This document shows positions 10,019 to 21,185 of a stretch of 64,000 nucleotides of DNA, piece after piece. The notes under the pieces were generated by a model. That model had not been told where the DNA came from and ran no database searches. It saw only the letters and a program-made list of their open reading frames with translations. Made by a program: the position numbers and the translations under genes. Location: the NCBI RefSeq assembly GCF_001976145.1, contig NZ_MOXD01000001.1, forward strand, positions 464,435 to 528,434. Reading direction: 5' to 3'. The stretch comes from Serratia oryzae (GTDB lineage: Bacteria; Pseudomonadota; Gammaproteobacteria; Enterobacterales; Enterobacteriaceae). The number at the start of each line of letters is the position of its first letter. Position 1 is the stretch's first letter.

Positions 10019-10231
10019 TTACTTCAATGAATAACGGTACGGTTCGTAAACCCACTCAACCGCACGCCCCCACTCGCCAAGTGCGCAGAAATCATTACCA
10101 AGTCTCCCCAACTGCCAGCGCATAGGCGCTACACTGAAACCAACGGCACCTGGCTTTCCTGGTAAACAAGGTTTACCTGAGCTGTAACGCACATTCGCAA
10201 CGCATTTTATGCCGAATAAGGGTAATATCAT
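10019..10231 (-). CDS. Unrecognised short ORF (possible gene remnant)
   Basis: Open frame of 70 residues from ATG 10231 (or GTG 10234). The product ends in an aromatic- and Trp-rich segment, VAPMRWQLGRLGNDFCALGEW followed by a short YEPYRY motif, which does not look like random translation. There is no good ribosome binding site and no signal peptide, and I do not recognise the family. It may be the 3-prime part of a degraded gene whose start has been lost. No function is proposed. Confidence 0.3.
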   Translation of the reverse strand: MILPLFGIKCVANVRYSSGKPCLPGKPGAVGFSVAPMRWQLGRLGNDFCALGEWGRAVEWVYEPYRYSLK

Positions 10232-10270
10232 CACCCTACAACAAAGCCTGGGTCATACAGTTTTAATAAA

Positions 10271-10297
10271 AGATCCCCTGCACAAACAAGGGGATCT
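10271..10297 (-). terminator. Perfect 9-bp hairpin with T tract on the minus strand, upstream of ribA
   Basis: AGATCCCCT (10271-10279) and AGGGGATCT (10289-10297) form a perfect stem with a 9-nt loop, followed on the minus strand by TTTTATTAAAA. It looks like an intrinsic terminator for leftward transcripts, perhaps read-through from acnA antisense to ribA. It also lies 18 nt before the ribA start, so it would be in the ribA leader if transcription starts upstream. Confidence 0.5.
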
Positions 10298-10314
10298 CGT
10301 CAGTGGAGAGTAAC

Positions 10315-10908
10315 ATGCAGCTTAAACGGGTGGCAGAAGCCAAACTGCCAACGCCATGGGGTGATTTCCTGATGGTGGGATTTGAAGAACTGGCAACCGG
10401 GCACGATCATCTGGCACTGGTGTTCGGTGATATCTCTGGCGAAACGCCGGTACTCGCACGCGTGCATTCCGAATGTTTAACCGGCGACGCCTTGTTCAGC
10501 CTGCGCTGTGACTGTGGTTTTCAATTGGAGGCCGCACTGGAGCGTATCGCGGAAGAAGGCCGCGGTATTCTGCTGTATCATCGTCAGGAAGGCCGTAACA
10601 TCGGCCTGCTGAACAAGATTCGCGCCTACGCTTTGCAGGATAAAGGGGCGGATACGGTAGAAGCCAACCACCAGCTCGGCTTCGCCGCAGACGAGCGTGA
10701 TTTCACCCTGTGTGCTGATATGTTCAAACTGTTGGGCGTGGATGCCGTGCGTTTGCTGACCAACAATCCGAAAAAAGTTGAGATTCTGACCGAGGCCGGC
10801 ATCAACATCACCGAGCGAGTGCCGCTGATTGTTGGACGTAACCCTAAGAACGAGCGCTACCTCGCCACCAAAGCCGCCAAAATGGGGCATTTGCTGGACC
10901 AAAAATAA
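10315..10908 (+). CDS. ribA: RibA, GTP cyclohydrolase II
   Basis: First enzyme of riboflavin synthesis: opens GTP to 2,5-diamino-6-ribosylamino-4(3H)-pyrimidinone 5-phosphate, formate and pyrophosphate. The 197-residue product starts [18 protein letters not shown]. Its zinc ligands are Cys54, Cys65 and Cys67 ([17 protein letters not shown]), the same positions as in E. coli, followed by the [11 protein letters not shown] active-site segment. The ATG at 10315 has GGAGAG about 5 nt upstream; the GTG at 10303 would include that site and is rejected. Transcribed convergently with acnA. Confidence 0.96.
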   Translation: MQLKRVAEAKLPTPWGDFLMVGFEELATGHDHLALVFGDISGETPVLARVHSECLTGDALFSLRCDCGFQLEAALERIAEEGRGILLYHRQEGRNIGLLNKIRAYALQDKGADTVEANHQLGFAADERDFTLCADMFKLLGVDAVRLLTNNPKKVEILTEAGINITERVPLIVGRNPKNERYLATKAAKMGHLLDQK

Positions 10909-10925
10909 TTAGCGGTTATCAACAG

Positions 10926-10945
10926 GGCGCCAGAACGGCGCCCTG
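10926..10945. terminator. Shared terminator between ribA and acnA
   Basis: GGGCGCC and GGCGCCC flank an AGAAC loop between the convergent ribA and acnA stops. On the plus strand it is followed by TGATTGTTTT, so it fits ribA best and can also serve as a barrier for acnA. Confidence 0.75.
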
Positions 10946-10951
10946 ATTGTT

Positions 10952-13624
10952 TTACAGCATTTTACGGATGACATAGTGCAGAATGCCGTCGTGCTGGTAG
11001 TAGGTCAGTTCATTGCCAGTATCAATACGGCAACGGGTATTCACTACCTCCTGTCGGCCATCGGCGTAGGTGATACAGACCGGCACCCGCTGACCCGGCG
11101 TTAAGGCTTGCAAACCACTCACGTCGATCTGTTCTTCCCCGGTCAGCCCCAGCGTTTTGCGCGTTACGCCTTGTGGGAATTCCAGCGGCAGAATACCCAT
11201 GCCAATCAGGTTGGAACGGTGGATACGCTCGAAGGATTCGGCGATCACCACACGCACGCCGAGCAGGCGCGGGCCTTTCGCCGCCCAGTCACGGCTGGAA
11301 CCGGAACCGTATTCTTTACCGGCAATGACCGCCAGCGGCACCCGTTCTTGCTGATAGCGCATCGCGGCATCATAGATCGACATCTGGTTTTGCGACGGCA
11401 GATGGCGGGTATACCCCCCTTCCACACCCGGCACCATTTCGTTGCGGATACGGATATTGGCAAAGGTCCCCCGCATCATCACTTCATGGTTACCACGGCG
11501 CGAGCCGTAAGAGTTGAAGTCATTCACCTCAACGTCGCGCTCACTCAGGTAACGCCCTGCCGGGCTGTCGCGCTTGATGTTACCCGCTGGCGAAATATGA
11601 TCGGTGGTCACTGAATCGGCGAGCATCGCCAGAATTCGGGCATTTTTGATGTCCTGCACCGGATCCGGCAGCGCTTTCATGCTGCTGAAAAACGGCGGAT
11701 GGCGAATATAGGTGGAATCTGCCTGCCACTGGTAGGTTGCCGAACCGGTAACCTGGATCGACTGCCACTCCGCATCACCGTCAAACACCGCGCTATATTC
11801 TTTATGGAACATCGCTGTACGAACCTCTTCCACCGCCTGCGCAATTTCTTTACCGGTTGGCCAGATATCTTTCAGGTAGACCGGCTTGCCATCATGCCCT
11901 TCGCCCAACGGATCCCGGGTGAGATCCACCTTCATGTTACCCGCCAACGCATAGGCCACCACCAGCGGCGGTGAGGCCAGCCAGTTGGTCTTCACCAGCG
12001 GATGGATGCGCCCCTCGAAGTTGCGGTTGCCAGACAGCACCGCTCCAACGGTCAGATCGGCCGCCTTGATCGCCTGCTCAATCGGCTCAGGCAACGGCCC
12101 AGAGTTACCGATGCAGGTAGTGCAACCATAACCCACCAGGTTAAAGCCCAAGGCCTCCAGATACGGCGTCAACTTGGCGCTGTTGAAATATTCGGTGACC
12201 ACCTTGGAACCGGGAGCCAGCGAGGTTTTCACCCAGGGCTTCGTCTTCAGCCCCTTCTCTACCGCTTTTTTCGCCAGCAGGCCAGCGGCCATCATCACGC
12301 TTGGGTTAGACGTATTAGTGCAAGAGGTGATCGCTGCAATCACCACCGCGCCGCTCTGCAGCTCATGCTGCTCGCCATTCAGCGTGAAGCTCTTGGCCAT
12401 CTGTTTATCTTTCTGGCTACCTAGCTCCAGCTCGGTTGCCGCATTGAACGCTTGTGGTACCTGCGGCAAGGCAACGCGATCCTGCGGGCGCTTCGGCCCA
12501 GCCAGGCTGGCTTCAACCGTCGACATGTCCAAGGCCAGAGTGCTGGTAAAGACCGGTTCGTCGCCAGGGTTACGCCACATGCCCTGCGCTTTGGCATAAG
12601 CTTCGACCAGTGCGATCTGCTCGGCGCCGCGGCCACTCAGCTTCAGGTAACCCAGGGTGACATCATCCACCGGGAAGAAACCGCAGGTCGCGCCGAATTC
12701 CGGTGACATATTGGCGATGGTCGCACGATCTGCCAGCGGCAAATCCGCCAGCCCATCGCCGTAAAATTCCACAAACTTACCCACCACCCCATGCTTGCGC
12801 AGCATTTGGGTGACGGTCAACACCAGGTCGGTGGCCGTGATCCCTTCTCTCAGTTTACCGGTAAGCTTGAACCCCACCACGTCAGGGATCAGCATCGACA
12901 CCGGCTGGCCCAGCATAGCGGCTTCCGCTTCGATGCCCCCGACGCCCCAGCCTAGAATGCCTAAACCGTTAATCATGGTGGTGTGAGAGTCGGTGCCGAC
13001 CAAGGTATCCGGGAACGCAATACGCTGGCCGTTCTCTTCAGTATGCCAGACGGTTTGCCCCAGATATTCCAGGTTAACCTGGTGACAGATACCGGTGCCC
13101 GGCGGCACCACGCGGAAACGGTTAAAGGCTTTTTGCCCCCAACGCAGGAAGGTATAGCGCTCGTGGTTGCGCTCCATTTCGATGCGCACGTTCTCGGCAA
13201 AGGCTCCGTCATCGCCAAACTCATCAACGGTGACCGAGTGGTCAATCACCAGATCTACCGGTGACAACGGGTTTACCTGCTCGACGTTACCCCCCAAACG
13301 CTGTACCGCTTCACGCATCGCCGCTAAATCCACCACCGCCGGCACGCCGGTAAAGTCTTGCATCAGCACCCGTGCCGGACGATAGGCAATTTCACGCTCG
13401 GCATGGCCGTTTTGCAGCCAACCGACGATCGCCTGCAGATCCTCCTCCTGCACCGTATCGCCATCCACATGGCGCAGCAGGTTTTCCAGCAACACCTTCA
13501 TTGATTTCGGCAGCCGGTCGATATCCCCTAACTGTCTGGCCGCCAGTGGCAAGCTGTAGTAGCGATACTCACTATTCAGCACCACCAACTTATCCATACT
13601 TGTTTCACGAATATTGGGTGACAT
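10952..13624 (-). CDS. acnA: AcnA, aconitate hydratase A
   Basis: Cytoplasmic [4Fe-4S] enzyme that isomerises citrate and isocitrate in the TCA cycle; the A type is the stable, stress-induced form. The 890-residue product has the usual AcnA length. Cluster ligands are seen in TSCTNTSNPS (around residue 435) and GYGCTTCIGNSGP (around residue 500). The N-terminal RPARVLMQDFTGVPA and C-terminal GKEYGSGSSRDWAAKGP motifs are also family hallmarks. GGAGGAG just before the ATG at 13624 supports the start. It lies downstream of cysB; the E. coli small genes ymiA and yciX, found between these two in K-12, have no room here. Confidence 0.97.
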   Translation of the reverse strand: MSPNIRETSMDKLVVLNSEYRYYSLPLAARQLGDIDRLPKSMKVLLENLLRHVDGDTVQEEDLQAIVGWLQNGHAEREIAYRPARVLMQDFTGVPAVVDLAAMREAVQRLGGNVEQVNPLSPVDLVIDHSVTVDEFGDDGAFAENVRIEMERNHERYTFLRWGQKAFNRFRVVPPGTGICHQVNLEYLGQTVWHTEENGQRIAFPDTLVGTDSHTTMINGLGILGWGVGGIEAEAAMLGQPVSMLIPDVVGFKLTGKLREGITATDLVLTVTQMLRKHGVVGKFVEFYGDGLADLPLADRATIANMSPEFGATCGFFPVDDVTLGYLKLSGRGAEQIALVEAYAKAQGMWRNPGDEPVFTSTLALDMSTVEASLAGPKRPQDRVALPQVPQAFNAATELELGSQKDKQMAKSFTLNGEQHELQSGAVVIAAITSCTNTSNPSVMMAAGLLAKKAVEKGLKTKPWVKTSLAPGSKVVTEYFNSAKLTPYLEALGFNLVGYGCTTCIGNSGPLPEPIEQAIKAADLTVGAVLSGNRNFEGRIHPLVKTNWLASPPLVVAYALAGNMKVDLTRDPLGEGHDGKPVYLKDIWPTGKEIAQAVEEVRTAMFHKEYSAVFDGDAEWQSIQVTGSATYQWQADSTYIRHPPFFSSMKALPDPVQDIKNARILAMLADSVTTDHISPAGNIKRDSPAGRYLSERDVEVNDFNSYGSRRGNHEVMMRGTFANIRIRNEMVPGVEGGYTRHLPSQNQMSIYDAAMRYQQERVPLAVIAGKEYGSGSSRDWAAKGPRLLGVRVVIAESFERIHRSNLIGMGILPLEFPQGVTRKTLGLTGEEQIDVSGLQALTPGQRVPVCITYADGRQEVVNTRCRIDTGNELTYYQHDGILHYVIRKML

Positions 13625-13770
13625 AGCTCCTCCATTTTTATTATGTCAAAACAGGGTAATGACTGAGGTCTGTTTAAAGATAACACAGACTGAGTTTTAA
13701 CATTTTTATAACAACACGATTTGCACAGAATGGCAGAGAGCACGGCGGGCTGGTGGGAATGGCAGGAGAG

Positions 13771-13793
13771 CGGGCTGGTAAAACACCAGCCCG
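13771..13793. terminator. Hairpin after cysB
   Basis: CGGGCTGGT (13771-13779) and ACCAGCCCG (13785-13793) form a perfect 9-bp stem with an AAAAC loop, 10 nt after the cysB stop. There is no good T tract on the minus strand, so it may act as a weak terminator or 3-prime end stabiliser. Confidence 0.5.
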
Positions 13794-13802
13794 TTGGAAA
13801 CA

Positions 13803-15072
<1,270 letters not shown>

Positions 15073-15101
15073 AGAAAAAACCAGCCACGTTGGGCTGGTT
15101 T
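15073..15101 (-). terminator. topA intrinsic terminator
   Basis: On the minus strand AAACCAGCC-CAACGT-GGCTGGTTT forms a 9-bp stem continuing into TTTTTTC, starting about 24 nt after the topA stop. A textbook rho-independent terminator. Confidence 0.85.
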
Positions 15102-15124
15102 CTGATAAAGCGACCATGACCGGT

Positions 15125-17722
15125 TTATTTCTTACCTTCAACCCATTTGCCATCAACATAGAAGGCAGACCAGCCAGTGGCCTTGCCGTCTTTTTCTGAG
15201 GAGACATATTGCTGCTTGGTTTTCCGGCTGAAACGCACCATGGCCTTGTTACCTTCGGCGTCAGCCAGCGGCGCATCTGCCAGATAACGCAGTTTTTCCG
15301 GCAGGCGATCCTTGAAGCGCCGCAGCTCTTCCACCAGTGGCGCACGAGTTTCACGCGATTTCGGGAAGGTGTTGGCCGCCAGGAATACGCCCGCTGCGCC
15401 ATCACGCAAGACAAAGTAGGCGTCTGATTTCTCACACGGCAGCTCTGGCAGCGGAACCGGATCTTCCTTCGGTGGTGCCACATCGCCGTTACGCAGAATT
15501 TTACGCGTGTTCTTACAGGTTTCGTTGGTGCAACCCATATATTTACCGAAACGCCCCATTTTCAGGTGCATTTCAGAACCGCATTTTTCACATTCTACGA
15601 TCGGGCCATCATAGCCTTTCAGGCGGAATTCGCCTTCTTCGATCTCATAACCATCACAGGCCGGGTTATTACCGCAGACATGCAATTTGCGCTGGTTATC
15701 GATCAGGTAACTGTCCATCGCAGTGCCGCATTTCTGGCAGCGGCGACGGGCGCGCAGGGCGTTGGTTTCCGCATCATCCCCTTCGAGGATGTTCAGCACT
15801 TCCGCTTCCGGCACCAGGTTGATGGTGGTCTTGCAGCGCTCTTTTGGCGTTAACGCATAGCCGGAGCAGCCGAGGAAAACGCCGGTACTGGCGGTGCGGA
15901 TCCCCATTTTGCGGCTACAGGTCGGGCAGTCAATGCTGGTCATCACCATCTGGTTCGGGCGCATACCGCCTTCTTCCGGATCTTTTTCTGCCGTTTCCAA
16001 CTGTTCACTGAACTCAGCGAAGAACCCATCAAGCACCGCTTTCCATTCAGCCTGGTTGTTGGCGACCTGATCCAGGCCATCTTCCATCCGCGCGGTGAAA
16101 TCGTAGTTCATCAGTTCACGGAAGTTCTCTTCCAGGCGATCGGTAACGATTTCACCCATTTTTTCCGCATAGAATCGACGGCTTTCAACCCGCACATAGC
16201 CACGATCCTGAATGGTCGAGATGATCGACGCATAGGTGGATGGGCGGCCAATGCCACGTTTTTCCAGCTCTTTCACCAGCGACGCTTCACTGTAACGCGC
16301 CGGTGGCTTGGTAAAGTGCTGGCTTGGGATCAGTTTTTGCAGATCCAAGTCAGAGCCGATCTCAACAAACGGCAAGGTACGATCTTCATCACCCTTGCGC
16401 AGTGCCGGCATGACCTTGGTCCAGCCGTCAAAACGCAGCGTACGGCCTTTGGCACGCAGTTGGAAGTCACCGGCCTTCACCGTCAAGGTGGTGGAATCGT
16501 ACTGCGCTGGCGTCATCTGACAGGCGACAAACTGGCGCCAAATCAGCTGATACAGTTTCTGCGCATCCGCTTCCATGTCTTTTAGCTGCTCAGCCAAGAC
16601 GCTAACATCGGAAGGACGAATCGCTTCGTGCGCTTCCTGCGAGTTTTCTTTGCTGCTGTACTGGTTCGCCGCTTTCGGCAAATATTTATCACCGAAGTTG
16701 TCGCCAATGTAACCGCGCACCATGTTGAGCGCATCCTGGCTCAGGTTGGTGGAGTCGGTACGCATATAGGTGATGTGGCCCGCTTCATACAGGCGTTGCG
16801 CCATCATCATGGTTTTCTTCACGCCAAAACTCAGGCGGGTGCTGGCAGCCTGCTGCAGCGTAGAGGTAATGAAAGGCGCCCCTGGCTTGCTGCTGGTCGG
16901 TTTGTCTTCGCGATCCAGCACCGTATAACGGGCTTTTTCCAGCAGCTTGACTGCCGCATGGGTTTGCTCACGGTTAACCGGCTTGAAGGGCTTGTCGTGA
17001 ACATGAGTGACTTCCATCTGCAGCGCGGTTTCATTCTTGGCCAGCAGATCGGCGTGCAATTCCCAGTATTCTTCCGGTACGAACGCTTTGATCTCGCGCT
17101 CGCGCTCCACCACCAGACGTACCGCTACCGATTGCACTCGCCCTGCGGACAGGCCACGCGCAATTTTCTTCCACAGCAGAGGTGAAACCATATAACCCAC
17201 CACGCGGTCCATAAAGCGACGCGCCTGCTGGGCGTTAACACGGTCAATATTCAGTTCACCCGGGGCTTTAAACGCCTGTTGGATGGCGTTTTTGGTGATT
17301 TCGTTAAACACCACGCGGCTGAAGCGTTTGTCATCCCCACCGATCACTTCCCGCAGGTGCCAAGCGATGGCCTCCCCTTCGCGGTCAAGGTCGGTTGCGA
17401 GATAAATGTGGTCGGCGTTTTCGGCTAACGATTTTAGCTCGGCAACCACTTTTTCTTTACCCGGCAGAATTTCGTAATGCGCCTTCCAGCCATGATAAGG
17501 ATCGACGCCCATACGGTTGACCAGCGCCGTCTTTTCATCCTTCTTAACTTTCTTCTTGGCTTTGTCTTCGGTTGATTCAGCGCTCTTTTTACTGGCTGAG
17601 CCACTGGTCGGCAAATCACGGATATGACCGACGCTGGACTTCACCACGTAGTCACTTCCCAAATATTTATTAATAGTTTTGGCTTTTGCCGGGGACTCAA
17701 CTATTACGAGAGCTTTGCCCAT
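15125..17722 (-). CDS. topA: TopA, DNA topoisomerase I
   Basis: Type IA topoisomerase that relaxes negative supercoils. The 865-residue product matches the enterobacterial length. The TOPRIM domain is at the N-terminus ([21 protein letters not shown], then [13 protein letters not shown] with the metal-binding acidic residues). The active-site tyrosine is in [10 protein letters not shown] near residue 320. The C-terminal third has tetracysteine zinc ribbons: [18 protein letters not shown] and CEKCGSEMH with their partner cysteines. It sits between yciN (divergent) and cysB. Confidence 0.98.
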   Translation of the reverse strand: MGKALVIVESPAKAKTINKYLGSDYVVKSSVGHIRDLPTSGSASKKSAESTEDKAKKKVKKDEKTALVNRMGVDPYHGWKAHYEILPGKEKVVAELKSLAENADHIYLATDLDREGEAIAWHLREVIGGDDKRFSRVVFNEITKNAIQQAFKAPGELNIDRVNAQQARRFMDRVVGYMVSPLLWKKIARGLSAGRVQSVAVRLVVEREREIKAFVPEEYWELHADLLAKNETALQMEVTHVHDKPFKPVNREQTHAAVKLLEKARYTVLDREDKPTSSKPGAPFITSTLQQAASTRLSFGVKKTMMMAQRLYEAGHITYMRTDSTNLSQDALNMVRGYIGDNFGDKYLPKAANQYSSKENSQEAHEAIRPSDVSVLAEQLKDMEADAQKLYQLIWRQFVACQMTPAQYDSTTLTVKAGDFQLRAKGRTLRFDGWTKVMPALRKGDEDRTLPFVEIGSDLDLQKLIPSQHFTKPPARYSEASLVKELEKRGIGRPSTYASIISTIQDRGYVRVESRRFYAEKMGEIVTDRLEENFRELMNYDFTARMEDGLDQVANNQAEWKAVLDGFFAEFSEQLETAEKDPEEGGMRPNQMVMTSIDCPTCSRKMGIRTASTGVFLGCSGYALTPKERCKTTINLVPEAEVLNILEGDDAETNALRARRRCQKCGTAMDSYLIDNQRKLHVCGNNPACDGYEIEEGEFRLKGYDGPIVECEKCGSEMHLKMGRFGKYMGCTNETCKNTRKILRNGDVAPPKEDPVPLPELPCEKSDAYFVLRDGAAGVFLAANTFPKSRETRAPLVEELRRFKDRLPEKLRYLADAPLADAEGNKAMVRFSRKTKQQYVSSEKDGKATGWSAFYVDGKWVEGKK

Positions 17723-18150
17723 ATTTACCTTTACCTAATTTTATTTCTTCTAAAAAGAAGCCATTTATCTCGCCGTACCGCGGCAATTCGTATCTCTTTT
17801 TTATATTGCGGCACTCTGGCAAGAGATCAACCTGTTTTTTCTCATGGTTGCCAAATTGCTCAACCTAACCACAGGTTCCCGATCGATGTCTGCTTATCGC
17901 CCGCGCCCAGAAGTTCGCCCCCACGGGGCCTCGCGAAGCGTAAACAAATCCTTCCACCAGAAGCTACAAAATCCCACACTGTACCTGATAAAAGACGACA
18001 CGCAACCTAATTAGCACGGAAAGCGATATTTCGCTAATGACTGCCTGCCATTGACACCCGCCAGATGGCAAGTAAACCTTAGTCGGTTTGCGGATAAACG
18101 CGAACCAGCGTTAGAATAGCGGCAGAATTTTTTATCTGGAGTGTAATAAA
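17723..18150. other. Divergent promoter region topA / yciN
   Basis: 428 nt between divergent topA and yciN. A TTAGAAT element about 40 nt before yciN could be its -10, and GGAGTG serves as its ribosome binding site. A 43-codon open frame starting near 17885 lacks a ribosome binding site and is not called. No RNA gene or repeat seen. Confidence 0.4.
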
Positions 18151-18408
18151 ATGCGCACGACGACTCAGCCTATTGCACGGGAAGCGCTGCTGGCAGAGGC
18201 AAATAACATCATCCGCCAGCACGAAGATTATCTGCACGGCATGATCGCTACCGATGTTGAGCAAAAAAACAACGTTCTGGTTTTCCGCGGCGAATTCTTT
18301 TTAGATCCCGATGGCCTGCCAACCGCAAAAACCACCGCAGTGTTTAATATGTTTAAACATTTAGCCCATGTGCTTTCCGAGAAATATCACCTGGCCGATG
18401 AAGCATGA
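18151..18408 (+). CDS. yciN: YciN family protein of unknown function
   Basis: 85-residue cytoplasmic protein. The C-terminal half, with [20 protein letters not shown], is nearly identical to E. coli YciN, and the N-terminal [14 protein letters not shown] segment also matches. The gene lies between topA and sohB as in E. coli. GGAGTG precedes the ATG. No biochemical role is established for this family that I know of. Confidence 0.92.
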   Translation: MRTTTQPIAREALLAEANNIIRQHEDYLHGMIATDVEQKNNVLVFRGEFFLDPDGLPTAKTTAVFNMFKHLAHVLSEKYHLADEA

Positions 18409-18411
18409 AAA

Positions 18412-18440
18412 ACGGGGGCCGAAGCCCCCGTAAGGTTGTT
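18412..18440 (+). terminator. yciN terminator
   Basis: ACGGGGGC-CGAA-GCCCCCGT (18412-18431) is an 8-bp stem with a tetraloop, followed by AAGGTTGTTTC, directly after the yciN stop. It may also serve convergent sohB. Confidence 0.75.
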
Positions 18441-18451
18441 TCTTGCGCAAT

Positions 18452-19498
18452 TCAGAGCAACGGTTTCTCACCGCGCTGCCACCAGCGCAGCAGCAAGCGA
18501 TCAATACTCTCTGCCGCACTGCCGGTAAAACGATCGATCAAACGTTTGCGGCGGGTATAGCGCACACCAATTACCTCATGATTTTCCATCTCGGCAATCA
18601 GCAGATCGTCGCTGGTGCCTATCGCATCAATCAGCCCTTTTTCTTTCGACTGGATGCCGAACCAATGTTCACCGGTCGCGACGCTGTCGATGTCCAATGA
18701 AGGCCGTTGTTGCTGGACAAACTGCTTGAACAGTTGGTGGGTCTCATTCAGTTCTTCGCGGAATTTTTCACGGCCTTGTTCGGTATTTTCACCAAACAAC
18801 GTCAGAGTGCGCTTAAACTCGCCGGCGGTATGCAGCTCAACATCTATTTCATTCTTCTGTAACAAGCGATGAAAGTTGGGGATCTGCGCCACCACGCCGA
18901 TTGAACCGATAATGGCGAAAGGGGCTGCCACGATGCGATCGGCCACGCAGGCCATCATGTAACCGCCGCTGGCAGCCACTTTATCCACGGCGACCGTCAG
19001 ACGGATGCCACCTTTGCGCAGGCGCTCCAACTGCGACGCGGCCAGGCCATAACCGTGCACCACGCCGCCGGGGCTTTCCAGGCGCAGCAGCACTTCATCC
19101 TGCGCCGTTGCAACCGCCAATACCGCTGAGATCTCTTCACGCAGTGAAGTCACCTCGTGAGCATCCATGCTGCCTTTGAAATCCAGCACATACAGGCAAG
19201 GTTTACTGGCCTCCACCGCACCAGACTTGGCACGCTGTTTTTTCAGTTTTTCATCGGCTTTGGTTTGTTTCTTAAACTGCTTGCTCCAGGCTTTCTGTTC
19301 CGCCGCCCCCATGCGTGCCAGGCGCATCTCGCGCTGCATCTCACGATACTGCTCACCCAGATCGGTCAGCTGTAATTCCCCTTTGTGCTGATTTTTACGC
19401 TGCCCCAGGCTGACCGCCAGTAATACCAATGCAGCAATGGCAATCACCACCGTGGCAACTTTGGCCAGAAAAAGGCCGTAAATAGATATAAACTCCAC
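18452..19498 (-). CDS. sohB: SohB, S49-family inner-membrane protease
   Basis: Signal-peptide-peptidase-like protease of 348 residues. An N-terminal membrane segment (about residues 10-30) is followed by a charged, Lys/Gln-rich linker and the S49 domain. The likely nucleophile is the Ser in VAASGGYMMACVADRIVAAP, preceded by LESPGGVVHGYG, and a conserved lysine follows further on as in SppA. Multicopy sohB suppresses loss of HtrA/DegP in E. coli. Convergent with yciN and divergent from yciK. Confidence 0.94.
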   Translation of the reverse strand: MEFISIYGLFLAKVATVVIAIAALVLLAVSLGQRKNQHKGELQLTDLGEQYREMQREMRLARMGAAEQKAWSKQFKKQTKADEKLKKQRAKSGAVEASKPCLYVLDFKGSMDAHEVTSLREEISAVLAVATAQDEVLLRLESPGGVVHGYGLAASQLERLRKGGIRLTVAVDKVAASGGYMMACVADRIVAAPFAIIGSIGVVAQIPNFHRLLQKNEIDVELHTAGEFKRTLTLFGENTEQGREKFREELNETHQLFKQFVQQQRPSLDIDSVATGEHWFGIQSKEKGLIDAIGTSDDLLIAEMENHEVIGVRYTRRKRLIDRFTGSAAESIDRLLLRWWQRGEKPLL

Positions 19499-19772
19499 AG
19501 ATTCCGCCTTTATTTACAGGTTGTTAGTATGATCTTGATTTATTTTAACCAATTGCTGCTACGGCTGTCGCGGCCAAATGAAAATTCCTTATGTGACCAC
19601 TTCACTATGGTTTTCTCTCCGAGACAAGCAAGCCGTTTTTGTTACAAAAGAATGCCGATTCTGCGGGCTAATCATTGAAAATGCGATCCATTTCAGGCAT
19701 ATAACACGCATTATTCATCAAACCGATGATACACACTCATCACTATCGGCACTCCCTGCGCGAGGAGCTATT

Positions 19773-20534
19773 GTGCATTACCAACCGAAACATGACCTAC
19801 TCGATCAACGCATTATCCTGGTGACTGGCGCTGGTGATGGTATTGGCCGCGAGGCGGCGCTGACCTACGCACGATTTGGTGCGCAACTGATCCTGCTGGG
19901 GCGCACAGAAAGCAAACTGCAGGCGGTACAGGCGGAAATCGCCGCGGGCGGTGGTGCCCCCGCACACATTGTGACGCTCGATTTATTGCAGGCCACGCCT
20001 GAACAGTGCCAGCAGATCGCCAACGCATTGCAGGCCTGCGTACCGCGTCTTGATGGCGTGCTGCACAATGCCGGGTTACTGGGGGATATCGCCCCCATGG
20101 CTGAACTTTCGCTGACGATGTGGCACGACGTGATGCAGGTCAACGTCAACGCCACCTTCATGCTCACTCAGGCACTGCTGCCACTGCTGCTGAAATCCAG
20201 CTCGGGCTCGCTGATCTTTACCAGCTCCAGCGTTGGCCGCATGGGCCGTGCCAATTGGGGCGCTTACGCGGTTTCCAAATTCGCCACTGAAGGCATGATG
20301 CAGGTTTTGGCTGACGAATATAGAACTCGGAATCTGCGGGTAAATTGCATCAATCCGGGGGGAACTCGCACGCAAATGCGCGCATCTGCTTTCCCCGATG
20401 AAGATAAAAGCAAGTTGAAAACCCCGGCCGACATTATGCCGTTATACCTGTATCTGATGGGGGATGACAGCCGTCGCAAGACCGGCATCAGTTTTGATGC
20501 CCAGCCTAACCGCAAACCCGGCGCAGCCGAATAA
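19773..20534 (+). CDS. yciK: YciK, short-chain dehydrogenase/reductase
   Basis: SDR-family oxidoreductase of 253 residues. The nucleotide-binding motif VTGAGDGIGREAA follows MHYQPKHDLLDQRI; the active site is TSSSVG with the Ser and YAVSK with Tyr and Lys; NPGGTRT follows. I choose the GTG at 19773: GAGGAG lies upstream and the product then begins exactly like E. coli YciK. A frame extension upstream to 19578 has no supporting similarity. The physiological substrate is not known. The downstream btuR starts 13 nt after the stop, so the two are probably cotranscribed. Confidence 0.93.
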   Translation: MHYQPKHDLLDQRIILVTGAGDGIGREAALTYARFGAQLILLGRTESKLQAVQAEIAAGGGAPAHIVTLDLLQATPEQCQQIANALQACVPRLDGVLHNAGLLGDIAPMAELSLTMWHDVMQVNVNATFMLTQALLPLLLKSSSGSLIFTSSSVGRMGRANWGAYAVSKFATEGMMQVLADEYRTRNLRVNCINPGGTRTQMRASAFPDEDKSKLKTPADIMPLYLYLMGDDSRRKTGISFDAQPNRKPGAAE

Positions 20535-20547
20535 GGAGTTCCTTGAG

Positions 20548-21138
20548 ATGGCTGAAGATCGTCACCAACAGCGTCAGCAACGTTTAAAACAACAGGTGGA
20601 TGCACGTATTGCCGCCGCTCAAGACGTGCGCGGTTTATTAATGGTATTTACCGGCAACGGCAAAGGCAAAACCACGGCAGCTTTCGGCACCGTCACCCGC
20701 GCGGTGGGCCACGGCATGAAAGCTGGCGTGATCCAGTTTATCAAAGGGCAATGGCCAAACGGTGAGAAAAACCTGCTGCAACGGCACGGCGTAGAGTTTC
20801 AGGTCATGGCGACCGGCTTTACCTGGGAAACTCAGGACAAAGAGAATGATACTGCTGCCTGTCAGGCCGTTTGGCAGCATGGCAAGCGCATGCTGGCTGA
20901 CAGCAGCCTGGATCTGGTGCTGTTGGACGAGTTGACCTATATGGTGAGCTACGGCTATCTGGAACTGGAAGAGTTGCTCACCGCGGTGCATCAGCGCCCA
21001 GCGCATCAGACCGTGATTATCACCGGGCGCGGTTGCCACCGTGATTTATTGGAATTGGCGGATACCGTCACCGAAATGCGGCCGGTGAAGCACGCGTTTG
21101 ACGCTGGGATCAAAGCACAGCAAGGGATCGATTGGTAA
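20548..21138 (+). CDS. btuR: BtuR, cob(I)yrinic acid a,c-diamide adenosyltransferase
   Basis: Transfers the adenosyl group of ATP to cobalamin or cobinamide, giving the coenzyme form. The 196-residue product has the CobA-type P-loop FTGNGKGKTTAAFG near residue 35, then VIQFIKGQWPNGE and LLDELTYM. ATG at 20548 lies 10 nt after an AAGGAG that overlaps the yciK stop; the longer frame from 20464 runs back into yciK and is rejected. It complements the btuCED uptake genes in this window. Confidence 0.95.
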   Translation: MAEDRHQQRQQRLKQQVDARIAAAQDVRGLLMVFTGNGKGKTTAAFGTVTRAVGHGMKAGVIQFIKGQWPNGEKNLLQRHGVEFQVMATGFTWETQDKENDTAACQAVWQHGKRMLADSSLDLVLLDELTYMVSYGYLELEELLTAVHQRPAHQTVIITGRGCHRDLLELADTVTEMRPVKHAFDAGIKAQQGIDW

Positions 21139-21185
21139 CAGAACGCGCTAGCCCCGCCGTTCAGGCAGGGCTATGCGGGGAGATC

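Noticed and set aside
17885..18013. 43-codon ORF upstream of yciN
   Set aside because: No Shine-Dalgarno sequence and no recognisable motif; likely chance in a promoter region.
19578..19772. N-terminal extension of yciK
   Set aside because: The extra 65 residues have no similarity to YciK, and GAGGAG points to the GTG at 19773.
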